NCBI RefSeq assembly: GCF_002019855.1
Contig: NZ_CM007717.1
Coordinates: 4,674,657-4,738,656 of the forward strand
DNA from: Streptomyces antibioticus
GTDB taxonomy: Bacteria; Actinomycetota; Actinomycetes; Streptomycetales; Streptomycetaceae
Direction of reading: 5' to 3'
Length of the DNA stretch: 64,000 bases
In this document: positions 17,353 to 25,054 of the stretch, piece by piece
Numbering within the stretch: position 1 is the stretch's first letter
How the letters are laid out: each line of letters begins with the position of its first letter
Notes under the pieces: generated by a model
Databases searched by the model: none
Told to the model about the DNA's origin: nothing
The model's input: the letters and a program-made list of their open reading frames with translations, nothing else
Position numbers and translations under genes: made by a program

Positions 17353-19293
17353 CTACACGCGGCCTGCGCCCCGGCCCCGGCGGCCCAATAGTTCCGCCAG
17401 GCCCCGGCGGGTGGCGGCCAGGACTACTCGGTCCTCGTCGCGGAGGACGTAGGTGTCGGGGAGTTGCCAGATCAGGCCCGAGCCGCCGTGGCCCTCCTGG
17501 CCCGTGTCCAGGGCCAGGATGCGCCAGCGGCCCGCCCGGAACGCCTCGCCGACCGTGCGGCCGGTCAGTTGGGCGTGTTCGCCGACGACCAGTGCGGCGA
17601 AGAGCAGGACGCGGCGCTCCACCGGGATCGCCCCCAGGATCTGGCGGCCCATCATCGCCCCGGCGAAGGACGGCGCCGCCAGGTGCGACACGCTGCGGCT
17701 CCGGGTCAGCGCCTGCGGGTGCGCGGCCCGCAGGGTGCGGTACACCGCCGTCGCGAAGTCGTCGTCGTACAGCCGCAGCACCACCCGCAGATCGGGCCGC
17801 AGCGTACGGGCGTACAGCGCGGCCTCCAGGTTCGTGGTGTCGGAGCTGGTCACCGCGAGCAGCGCGTGCGCGCGGTGGATCTTCGCCGCCTCCAGCACCC
17901 CTTCCTGCGTGACGTCCCCCAGCACCACCGGCACCCGCAGCCGCCGCGCCACCGCGACCCCGCGCGCCTCGGGCCCGGCCTCGACGCACACCACGGGGAT
18001 CTCCAGCTCCCGCAGCCGGATCAGCACCCGGGTGCCGATCTTCCCCAGCCCGAGCAGCACCACATGTCCGCCCAGCCCGCGCGGGGGCCGCCGTACCGCC
18101 GCCGGTCCGCGGAAGGTGCCCAACGCCTCCAGGACCGCCGCCAGCAGCACCGGCAGCAGCAGCAACCCCATGAGCCCGGTGAGGAGTTGCAGCACCTGCC
18201 GGGCCGTGGAGGCCCCGACCGCCGGTTCGTTGATCGCGAACAGGTCCAGCAGCGTCAGATACAGCGCCCCCAGCGGATGCACCCCGGTCACCAGCCCCAG
18301 CGCCACCGCCAGCGCGAGCACACACCCCACGAGCCCGGCCAGCGACCACCGCAGCCGCCGTGAGAACAGCGAGGCGAACGGCACCACCCCGCCCCGCCGC
18401 CCGGACGACAGCGCGGACCCCGCCGAGTACGACACCTGCTCCAGCACCACCGAACCGCGCCGCCCGGCCGCCGCCCGCTCCGCCGCCGCGTCCGGCAGCA
18501 ACTGCGGCCCCTGGTCGCCGCTGTCCTCCGAACCGTCCGCGTAGGCAGGGTCGTTGCCGGGCGCGGAGAGCAGCGCGAGCGTGGCGAGGCCGTCCGGTTC
18601 GGCGCTCTCCCCGGGGCCGGGCGCGGGACGTTCCACGGCCCGCAGCATCAGCCCGTCCGTCTGCACGACCCGCGTGGTCCCGACGACGGCGGCCGCGGCC
18701 AGCGCGGGCGCGGCGGTGACCGAGTCGGACAGGACGGTCGTGGAGGCGTCCCCGATCCCGGCCCCCGGCTCGTCGCCGTACACCAACGTGGCCGCCTGGT
18801 CGAGCAGTTCGGAGATGTGCGCGCCGAGCCGACGGTTGTAGAGCCGCAGGACGAGCCGCAGCCTCGGGTTGAGCCGGCGGGCGGTGAGCGCGGCCCGGAT
18901 GTTGGTCTCGTCGTCGTCGTACACGAGCGCCAGCGCCGCCGCCCGCTGCACGCCCGCCTCGGCGAGCACCGCCTCGGTGGCCTCCACCGCCTCCAACGTC
19001 CGCTCCCCGCCGCCCGGTTCACCCCCGGAGGGTGCGGTGCCGTTGCCGCCGCCCGCCCGGCTGACGGCCGCGCTCACCATGCGGTCGAGCAGCGCCGCGG
19101 ACACCGAACGGGCCCGCCCCACCACCGGCGGCCGCGCCGCCCGGTCGGCGGGCGGTACGACGAGGGTGACCTGCTCCTCGTAGACTCCCCGCAGTTCGGC
19201 GGCGAGCCGGTGCGCGAGTCCGTCGTCGCCGCACACCACCATGTGCGCTCCGGCGCCGCCCGGCGCCCGGCCCTGATTCGGAAGGCTCCCCAC
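17353..19293 (-). CDS. Double TrkA-N/RCK membrane protein (potassium-channel-like)
   Basis: 646 residues. An N-terminal TrkA-N-like domain (MVVCGDDGLAHRLAAEL...) is followed by a linker, two membrane helices (about 318-340 and 365-390) around a short re-entrant segment, a second TrkA-N domain starting at GLGKIGTRV (about 415), and a TrkA-C domain. This is the layout of two-TM potassium channels with cytosolic NAD(H)-binding gates. The segment between the helices (LGALYLTLLDLFAINEPAV) lacks the TVGYGD selectivity filter, so K+ conduction is doubtful. GTG 19293 is the first start after the divergent spacer; internal ATGs are possible. Confidence 0.88.
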   Translation of the reverse strand: MGSLPNQGRAPGGAGAHMVVCGDDGLAHRLAAELRGVYEEQVTLVVPPADRAARPPVVGRARSVSAALLDRMVSAAVSRAGGGNGTAPSGGEPGGGERTLEAVEATEAVLAEAGVQRAAALALVYDDDETNIRAALTARRLNPRLRLVLRLYNRRLGAHISELLDQAATLVYGDEPGAGIGDASTTVLSDSVTAAPALAAAAVVGTTRVVQTDGLMLRAVERPAPGPGESAEPDGLATLALLSAPGNDPAYADGSEDSGDQGPQLLPDAAAERAAAGRRGSVVLEQVSYSAGSALSSGRRGGVVPFASLFSRRLRWSLAGLVGCVLALAVALGLVTGVHPLGALYLTLLDLFAINEPAVGASTARQVLQLLTGLMGLLLLPVLLAAVLEALGTFRGPAAVRRPPRGLGGHVVLLGLGKIGTRVLIRLRELEIPVVCVEAGPEARGVAVARRLRVPVVLGDVTQEGVLEAAKIHRAHALLAVTSSDTTNLEAALYARTLRPDLRVVLRLYDDDFATAVYRTLRAAHPQALTRSRSVSHLAAPSFAGAMMGRQILGAIPVERRVLLFAALVVGEHAQLTGRTVGEAFRAGRWRILALDTGQEGHGGSGLIWQLPDTYVLRDEDRVVLAATRRGLAELLGRRGRGAGRV

Positions 19294-19409
19294 GAGGGAG
19301 AAGACTGCCTCACCCGGCCGGCAGGTTCCACGCCGGAGGTGAACATGCGGTGTGCAACGACCGTATGCAGGGGGAGCCGAGGCGACTGACAGACGGAGGT
19401 GTTCAGGAC

Positions 19410-20447
19410 GTGGCCGTCACCGAAAAGGCCCCGCGCCACGATCCGCCGCGCGACGACCCACCGCGCGACGAGCCCCCGTCACCGCAGCCCCCGGCACCGC
19501 CGCGGCTGTCCTCCCCCCTCGTCCTCACCCTCGTCCTGGTCCTCCTCGTCCTGCTCCAGAGCCCCGTCCGCCGCGCCCTGTCCGCCCCCGTGATGCAGAG
19601 CTGGACCACGGTGTTCGTGGCGGTCGTGCTCCAGGCGATGCCCTTCCTGGTGCTCGGCGTCCTGCTGTCGGCGGCCATCGCGGTCTACGTCCCGCCGTCC
19701 TTCTTCGCCCGCGCGCTCCCCTCCCGCCCGGCCCTCGCCGTACCGGTCGCCGGGGTCGCGGGCGCGGTGCTGCCCGGCTGCGAGTGCGCCTCGGTCCCGG
19801 TGGCCGGCGCCCTGGTCCGCCGGGGCGTGACCCCCGCCGCCGCGCTCGCCTTCCTGCTCTCCGCCCCCGCCATCAACCCGATCGTGCTGACGGCGACCGC
19901 GGTGGCCTTCCCGCGCAACCCCGAGATGGTCGTGGCCCGGTTCGCCGCCAGCCTCCTCGTGGCCTGCGCGATGGGCTGGCTGTGGCAGCGGGTGGGCCGC
20001 ACCGACTGGATGCGGCCCCCGGCGCACGCGCACCACGAGGGGCAGACCAAGGGCGCCGCGTTCTGGGGCGCGGTCCGCCACGACGTGATGCACGCGGGCG
20101 GTTTCCTGGTGGTGGGCGCGATGGCGGCGGCCACCCTGAAGGCGGTCGCCCCGGAGAGCTGGCTGCGCACGGCCGCCGACAACCCGGTGATCGCGGTCCT
20201 CGCCCTGGCCGTCCTCGCCGTCGTCCTGTCCATCTGCTCGGAGGCGGACGCGTTCGTCGCCGCGTCCCTCACCCAGTTCTCGCTGACGGCCCGGCTGGCG
20301 TTCCTGGTCGTGGGCCCGATGATCGACCTCAAGCTGTTCGCGATGCAGGCGGGCACCTTCGGCCGCGCCTTCGCCCTGCGCTTCGCGCCGATGACCTTCG
20401 TGCTGGCCGTCGCGTCCGCCGTCCTGACGGGAGCGGTCCTGCTGTGA
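19410..20447 (+). CDS. UPF0718/YraQ-type permease
   Basis: 345 residues, about eight membrane helices. The family signature is the conserved cysteine segment PGCECASVPVAGALVRRG and a second loop CSEADAFVAASL. Members are predicted permeases of the DUF318/ArsP superfamily. GTG 19410 has GGAGG upstream. The N-terminal 40 residues are Pro/Asp-rich and cytoplasmic. It overlaps the TIGR03943 gene (GTGA); the two families usually occur together, as in Bacillus ycgR-ycgQ, and probably form one transporter. The substrate is unknown (metal ion suspected in some lineages). Confidence 0.9.
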   Translation: MAVTEKAPRHDPPRDDPPRDEPPSPQPPAPPRLSSPLVLTLVLVLLVLLQSPVRRALSAPVMQSWTTVFVAVVLQAMPFLVLGVLLSAAIAVYVPPSFFARALPSRPALAVPVAGVAGAVLPGCECASVPVAGALVRRGVTPAAALAFLLSAPAINPIVLTATAVAFPRNPEMVVARFAASLLVACAMGWLWQRVGRTDWMRPPAHAHHEGQTKGAAFWGAVRHDVMHAGGFLVVGAMAAATLKAVAPESWLRTAADNPVIAVLALAVLAVVLSICSEADAFVAASLTQFSLTARLAFLVVGPMIDLKLFAMQAGTFGRAFALRFAPMTFVLAVASAVLTGAVLL

Positions 20448-21157
20448 ACCGACAGTCCCAGGCCGCCGTCCTGTTCCTGCTCGGCGCGGCCCTGCTGCAC
20501 GCCGGCACCACCGACCTCTACCTGCGCTACGTCAAGTCCGGCCTGCGCCCGCTGGTGCTGGCCGCCGGCGCGGTCCTGATCGTCACGGCGCTGGCGACGG
20601 TCCGGTACGAACGCCGACGCGCGAAGGAGGAGGTGCCCCCCGAGTCCCACCCCGAGCCCCGCGTCTCCTGGCTGCTCGTCCTCCCCCTGCTCGCCCTGAT
20701 CCTCGTCGCCCCGCCCGCCCTCGGCTCCTACAGCGCGACCCGCACCGGCACCGCCCTCCAGGAACCCCTCGCCTACCCGCCGCTCCCCGCCACCGGCCCG
20801 CTGAGCCTGAGCCTCGTCGACTACGCGGGCCGTGCCGTCTACGACCACGGCCGCACCCTCGCGGGCCGCGAGGTCCGGGTCACCGGGTTCGTGGCCCTCG
20901 ACCACGACGGCACCCCGTATCTGATCCGCATGGCCCTCAACTGCTGTGCCGCGGACGCCCAGCCGGTCAAGGTCGCCCTGTCCGGCAGCATCCCGCCGGT
21001 GCTCCAGCCGGACACCTGGCTCACCGTCACCGGCACCTACACCCCGCGCCGCGTCGAGGACCCGGTCAACGGCGGGCCGATCCCGTTCCTGAAGGTGACC
21101 GCCGCCGAGCCGGTGAAGGCACCCCGGGACCCGTACGACGAGTCCTGGAACAACTGA
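20444..21157 (+). CDS. TIGR03943 family permease subunit
   Basis: 237 residues. Two N-terminal helices (AAVLFLLGAALLHAGTT, PLVLAAGAVLIVTALATV), a third (WLLVLPLLALILVAPPALG), then an outer OB-like domain with REVRVTGFVALDHDGTPYLIRMALNCCAADAQPV; the paired cysteines are a family hallmark. GTG 20444 overlaps the permease stop. With the permease it forms a two-gene transport unit. Confidence 0.88.
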   Translation: MNRQSQAAVLFLLGAALLHAGTTDLYLRYVKSGLRPLVLAAGAVLIVTALATVRYERRRAKEEVPPESHPEPRVSWLLVLPLLALILVAPPALGSYSATRTGTALQEPLAYPPLPATGPLSLSLVDYAGRAVYDHGRTLAGREVRVTGFVALDHDGTPYLIRMALNCCAADAQPVKVALSGSIPPVLQPDTWLTVTGTYTPRRVEDPVNGGPIPFLKVTAAEPVKAPRDPYDESWNN

Positions 21158-21283
21158 GCACCCCCTGACCTGCCGGTTCGCGCGACCGCCGGGTACTGTC
21201 GGCCTCGTCGGCACCATGATCGGCGATCAGGCTGTGGGGAACCGGGTCCCGTGAGGGATCCACGGGGAGTGGGGGCTGCTGTC

Positions 21284-23248
21284 ATGACACTGAACGCTCG
21301 GGGACGCAGGGCCACCGCGGTGGCGGTGACCGCCGCCGTGACCGCGCTGACGCTGCTGCCCGCGACCGCCGCCGGGTACCCCGCCTCCGCCGGACCCTGG
21401 ACCACCGCCACCGCGCTGACCGACGACCAGGGCCAGCAGGGTCTGATCGACGTCCGCACCGCCCCCGACGGCACCGCGTTCGCCCTGTGGCGCGACAAGG
21501 CGGCCGGCGCCTCCACCTGGGAGATACGGGCGGCGGTGAAGGCCGCGGGCGGTGACGTCTGGAGCGCCCCGCACACCCTGCTCACCGGCGTCGGCGCGAG
21601 CGCCGAGGCCCGGCTCGCCGTGGCCCCCGACGGGCGCGCCGTGGTGACCTGGGTGGCCGGCAGCGGCACGGACGGTTCGCTGACCGCCCTCGCCGTCACC
21701 TGGGACCCGAAGGCCCGCGCCTGGTCGGCACCGGCCGGCCTCACCGCCTACGACGGCCTCAACCTCTCCACGCCCCAGATCGCCGCCGCGGCCGACGGCA
21801 CCCTCACCGCCGTATGGACGCAGGGCGAGGGGGCCCTCCGGTTCGACGTCGCGACCGCCACCCTCGCGCCCGGCGCCGCCGACTGGTCGAAGCCGAAGAC
21901 CCTGGGCGGCGTCACCACCGGCTCGGTGGACGACCTCGCGCTCGCCGTCGCGCCCGACGGCGCCGCCACCGTCGTCTGGGACGCCTACGACTTCTTCACC
22001 GGCGCCCACGCCGTCACCACCGCCACGCGCACCGCCGCCGGTGTCTGGAGCGGCGCGGCCGCGCTGCCGGGCGCCGACGCCTCCGTCGGGGACGTGCGGG
22101 TGACGATGGACGCGCGGGACACGACCACCGTGCTCTGGCTGGACGTCACCGACCCGAACACGGGCACCGGCGACCTCAAGTCCGTGACCAGGAAGACCCC
22201 TTCGGCGGCGTGGGGCACCGCGCAGACCGCGGCGGCCGCCGTCCGCCCGAGCGACGACAGCGGCCCGCTGACCGCGCCCGACGGCGATGTCACCTACGTG
22301 TGGACCGGCTGGAGCGCCGCCGCAGGCACCCCGGTCGTCCAGACCGTCACCCGCGCCGCCGCGACCGGCACCTGGTCCCAGCCGAAGACCCTCTCCACCG
22401 GCTATGTGAAGTGGCAGGTCTCGGCCGCGATCGGCGGCGACGGCACGGTCCAGGTCGTCTGGCCGCAGACGCCGTCCATCGACAACGGGAACGACAACTC
22501 CCTCCAGTGGGCGGTCCGTTCGAACGGCGCCTGGAGCGCGGCGACCGCGGTGAACGGCGCGCCCGTGCCCGCCGTCCCGACCACCGACGCCCTGACGGGA
22601 GAGGTGGCCGCGGGTCCCGACGGCCGGGCCACCGTGGTGTGGCGCGAGGCGGCCTACGCGGGCGGCGGCGCCTACACCTCCCGGCTGTGGGGCCGTTCGC
22701 AGACGCTGCTCGCCAAGCCGGTCGTCACCCAGAAGGCGACGCTCTCCGGGACCGCGCGCACCGGCTCCACGCTCACCTGCTCCGCCACCGCGACGGGCCT
22801 CCGCGTCACCACGGCGTGGTCCTGGCTGCGGGACGGCAAGGCGATCGCGGGCGCGACGGCGAAGACGCGCAAGCTGACCGCCGACGACCACGCCCACAAG
22901 GTGTCCTGCCGGGCGACCGCCGCCAACCCGGCCGGTTCGGTGGTCTCCACCTCCGCCGCCGTCACGGTCGCCGCGGGTCCCGCGCTCAAGCCGACCAAGG
23001 CGCCCTCGGTCTCCGGCACCGCGAAGGTCGGCCGCAAGCTGACCGCGAACCACGGCACCTGGACGCCGTCCGCCACGTCGTACACCTACCGGTGGCTCCG
23101 CAACGGCAAGGCGATCACGGGGGCCACCCGGTCCACGTACGTCCTGGCCAAGGCCGACAAGGGGAAGAAGATCACCGTGAAGGTGACGGCCCGTCGCACG
23201 GCCTGGACGAACGGCTCGGCGACGACGGCGGCGGTCACGGTGCGCTGA
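21284..23248 (+). CDS. Secreted propeller-like protein with C-terminal Ig-like modules
   Basis: 654 residues. A signal peptide (GRRATAVAVTAAVTALTLLPATAAG) predicts Sec export. The body is a series of blade-like repeats (A.APDG.A..VW, GTWSQPKTLSTGY), likely a beta-propeller, followed by two bacterial Ig-like modules whose second has YRWLRNGKAITGATRSTYVL. Such modules mediate surface or polymer binding. ATG 21284 is chosen over 21251 because it gives a proper signal peptide and a GGGGG run lies 9-10 bases upstream. No catalytic motif was recognised. Its TGA stop is the first three bases of a tandem repeat. Confidence 0.85.
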   Translation: MTLNARGRRATAVAVTAAVTALTLLPATAAGYPASAGPWTTATALTDDQGQQGLIDVRTAPDGTAFALWRDKAAGASTWEIRAAVKAAGGDVWSAPHTLLTGVGASAEARLAVAPDGRAVVTWVAGSGTDGSLTALAVTWDPKARAWSAPAGLTAYDGLNLSTPQIAAAADGTLTAVWTQGEGALRFDVATATLAPGAADWSKPKTLGGVTTGSVDDLALAVAPDGAATVVWDAYDFFTGAHAVTTATRTAAGVWSGAAALPGADASVGDVRVTMDARDTTTVLWLDVTDPNTGTGDLKSVTRKTPSAAWGTAQTAAAAVRPSDDSGPLTAPDGDVTYVWTGWSAAAGTPVVQTVTRAAATGTWSQPKTLSTGYVKWQVSAAIGGDGTVQVVWPQTPSIDNGNDNSLQWAVRSNGAWSAATAVNGAPVPAVPTTDALTGEVAAGPDGRATVVWREAAYAGGGAYTSRLWGRSQTLLAKPVVTQKATLSGTARTGSTLTCSATATGLRVTTAWSWLRDGKAIAGATAKTRKLTADDHAHKVSCRATAANPAGSVVSTSAAVTVAAGPALKPTKAPSVSGTAKVGRKLTANHGTWTPSATSYTYRWLRNGKAITGATRSTYVLAKADKGKKITVKVTARRTAWTNGSATTAAVTVR

Positions 23249-23314
23249 CGCTCCGCGGGTTTTCCGGGTGACGCTCCGCGGGTTTTCCGGGTGACGCTCC
23301 GCGGGTTTTCCGGG
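23246..23314. repeat. Three perfect 23-bp tandem repeats at a stop codon
   Basis: Identical copies at 23246-23268, 23269-23291 and 23292-23314. Each starts with TGACGCTCC and ends GGGTTTTCCGGG. The first TGA is the stop codon of the secreted protein gene, so the array grew from its 3' end. Confidence 0.95.
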
Positions 23315-23418
23315 TTCGGGTCTTCGGCGTTCCCAGGGTGGGAGATTTCCGCGCTACGGCGCGGTTAAGTCTCCCGCAAACTCTGGTGGCCGGGGGGTGA
23401 TCGCCCCATGATGGTGGC

Positions 23419-23808
23419 ATGACGGCGGCCTGGCATGCCCTGAACCGACTGACGACCTGGCCGGACCTCACCGAGGTCCGGCCGAGCTGTGGCACCGGCC
23501 GGGCGCTGCGCTCGACCAGGGCCGAGATCGCGCACTTCCACTCGGGGCGCAGTGTCGATCTGCACCTCACGGCCGGCACGATCCGCCGCTTCGAGCACGA
23601 CCTCGGCCACTCCACCGCGATCCGGCTGGTGCCCGGTTCGCACTGGGTGACGGTCCGGATGGAGTGCGAGGCGGACATCGGCCTGCTGATGACCCTGATG
23701 AGCGCGGCCCTCAAGGCCCATCACACGTGGCCGGTCACGGCCGAGACCCCGACGGTCCGCTGCAACGACCGCCGGGAGGCGGCGCTTTCGCATCGCGCGC
23801 ATCTCTGA
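23419..23808 (+). CDS. DUF5519 (luciferase-domain-like) protein
   Basis: 129 residues, small soluble protein. It resembles short Streptomyces proteins annotated as luciferase family/DUF5519: RLTTWPDLTEVRPSCGTGRALR, EIAHFHSGRSVDLHLT, SHWVTVRMECEADIGLLMTLM. No light-emitting chemistry should be inferred from the label. ATG 23419 follows a weak ribosome site. Convergent with terD. Confidence 0.75.
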   Translation: MTAAWHALNRLTTWPDLTEVRPSCGTGRALRSTRAEIAHFHSGRSVDLHLTAGTIRRFEHDLGHSTAIRLVPGSHWVTVRMECEADIGLLMTLMSAALKAHHTWPVTAETPTVRCNDRREAALSHRAHL

Positions 23809-23823
23809 CGCGGCGGGGGCCGG

Positions 23824-23855
23824 GTGGCCGAGTGGCCGGGTGGCCGGGTGGCCGG
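23824..23855. repeat. Four 8-bp GTGGCCGG tandem repeats
   Basis: Copies at 23824, 23832, 23840 and 23848 (the first with one change), starting 16 bases after the DUF5519 stop, in the convergent spacer with terD. Confidence 0.85.
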
Positions 23856-23923
23856 GTGAGGGTGCTCTCCCGGCCTTGCCGGCACTCCTGTAGTTCCGTA
23901 CTCCCGGGCGCTCGTAACGTCCG

Positions 23924-24499
23924 TCAGACGTTGACGCCGAAGTCCGCCGCGATCCCGGCCAGGCCGGAGGCGTACCCCTGGCCGACGGCGCGGAACTTCC
24001 ACTCCGCCCCGGCCCGGTACAGCTCGCCGAAGACCATCGCCGTCTCGGTGGAGGCGTCCTCGGACAGGTCGTAGCGGGCGATCTCCTGCCCGCCGGCCTG
24101 GTTGACGACCCGGATGAACGCGTTGCGGACCTGCCCGAAGCTCTGCCCGCGGTTCTCGGCGTCGTGGATCGAGACCGGGAAGACGATCCGGTCGATCTCG
24201 GCCGGTACGGCGGCGAGGTTCACCTTCACCGACTCGTCGTCGCCCTCGCCCTCGCCGGTGAGGTTGTCACCGGTGTGCTCGACGGACCCGTCGGGGCTGC
24301 GCAGGTTGTTGTAGAAGACGAAGTGCTGGTCGGAGAGGACCTTGCCGGACGCGTCGAGGAGCAGCGCGGAGGCGTCGAGGTCGTAGTCGGTGCCGGTCGT
24401 CGTCCGGACGTCCCAGCCGAGGCCGACCAGCACGGCGGTCAGTCCGGGCGCCTCCTTGCTGAGCGAGACGTTGCCGCCCTTGGACAGGGTTACTCCCAC
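23924..24499 (-). CDS. TerD family protein
   Basis: 191 residues, full TerD length. Conserved calcium-binding and fold motifs: GVTLSKGGNVSLSKEAPGL, VGLGWDVRTTTGTDYDLDASA, DQHFVFYNNLRSPDGSVEHTGDNLTGEGEGDDE. TerD proteins bind Ca2+ and are tied to tellurite, phage or stress phenotypes; Streptomyces carry many copies involved in development. GTG 24499 has GAGGAGGAG upstream. It stands alone, diverging from the BlaI-M56 pair. Confidence 0.94.
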   Translation of the reverse strand: MGVTLSKGGNVSLSKEAPGLTAVLVGLGWDVRTTTGTDYDLDASALLLDASGKVLSDQHFVFYNNLRSPDGSVEHTGDNLTGEGEGDDESVKVNLAAVPAEIDRIVFPVSIHDAENRGQSFGQVRNAFIRVVNQAGGQEIARYDLSEDASTETAMVFGELYRAGAEWKFRAVGQGYASGLAGIAADFGVNV

Positions 24500-24550
24500 G
24501 GTGTGCTCCTCCTCGGCGTGCGCGACCGGCCCGGTGCCCCGGACCCGATC

Positions 24551-24579
24551 TTGAATCTACAGCACTGTAGAGATAGGGG
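24551..24579 (+). promoter_or_regulatory. BlaI-type operator in a candidate promoter
   Basis: TCTACAG-CA-CTGTAGA (24556-24571) is a perfect 7-bp-arm palindrome containing the TACA..TGTA core of BlaI/MecI/CopY operators. It sits in the spacer between a -35-like TTGAAT (24551-24556) and a -10-like position at 24574-24579, 95 bp upstream of the BlaI-type gene, where repressor binding would block transcription. Confidence 0.65.
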
Positions 24580-24665
24580 ACCGGGCTTCCACGATTCCCG
24601 GGCAGGCGTCGATACGATGGCCGACCGGGAAACGGACGGTGGCGGCGGCGGAGAAGGGACACGGC

Positions 24666-25049
24666 GTGACGGACGACGACCGGCAGCGCCCCCGACGGCG
24701 GGGACAGGGCGAGCTGGAGGCACTGGTGCTGTCGGCCCTGCGGGAGGCCGGCGAACCGGTGACGGCCGGCTGGGTGCAGGAACGCCTCGGCGGCGACCTC
24801 GCCTATACGACGGTGATCACCATCCTGACCAGGCTGCTCGGCAAGGGCGCGGTCACCCGCGAGCGCTGCGGACGCTCCTTCGCCTGGCTGGCCGCGTCCG
24901 ACGAGGCCGGTCTCGCCGCGCACCGGATGCGCCGGGTGCTGGACGGCGAGCGCGACCGCGGGGCCGTGCTCGCCAGCTTCGTCACCGGTCTCGGTCCCGA
25001 CGACGAGCGGCTGCTGCGCGAGCTGCTGGACCGGCCGGAGGCCGACTGA
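24666..25049 (+). CDS. BlaI/MecI/CopY family repressor
   Basis: 127 residues. Winged helix: GELEALVLSALREAGEPVTAGWVQERLGGDLAYTTVITILTRLLGKGAVTRERCGRSFAWL, with the family TTV.TIL.RL recognition helix. The C-terminal helices dimerise and hold the site normally cleaved during induction. GTG 24666 has GGAGAAGG upstream and starts just before the fold. The M56 peptidase gene begins 5 bases after the stop: the classic BlaR/BlaI-like sensor-repressor pair. Confidence 0.93.
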   Translation: MTDDDRQRPRRRGQGELEALVLSALREAGEPVTAGWVQERLGGDLAYTTVITILTRLLGKGAVTRERCGRSFAWLAASDEAGLAAHRMRRVLDGERDRGAVLASFVTGLGPDDERLLRELLDRPEAD

Positions 25050-25054
25050 GTCCC

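Noticed and set aside
16724..18349. 541-codon minus-strand frame across the 100-bp repeat array
   Set aside because: It overlaps both the peptidase and RCK genes in wrong frames and has a biased Arg/Gly/Ala/Pro composition.
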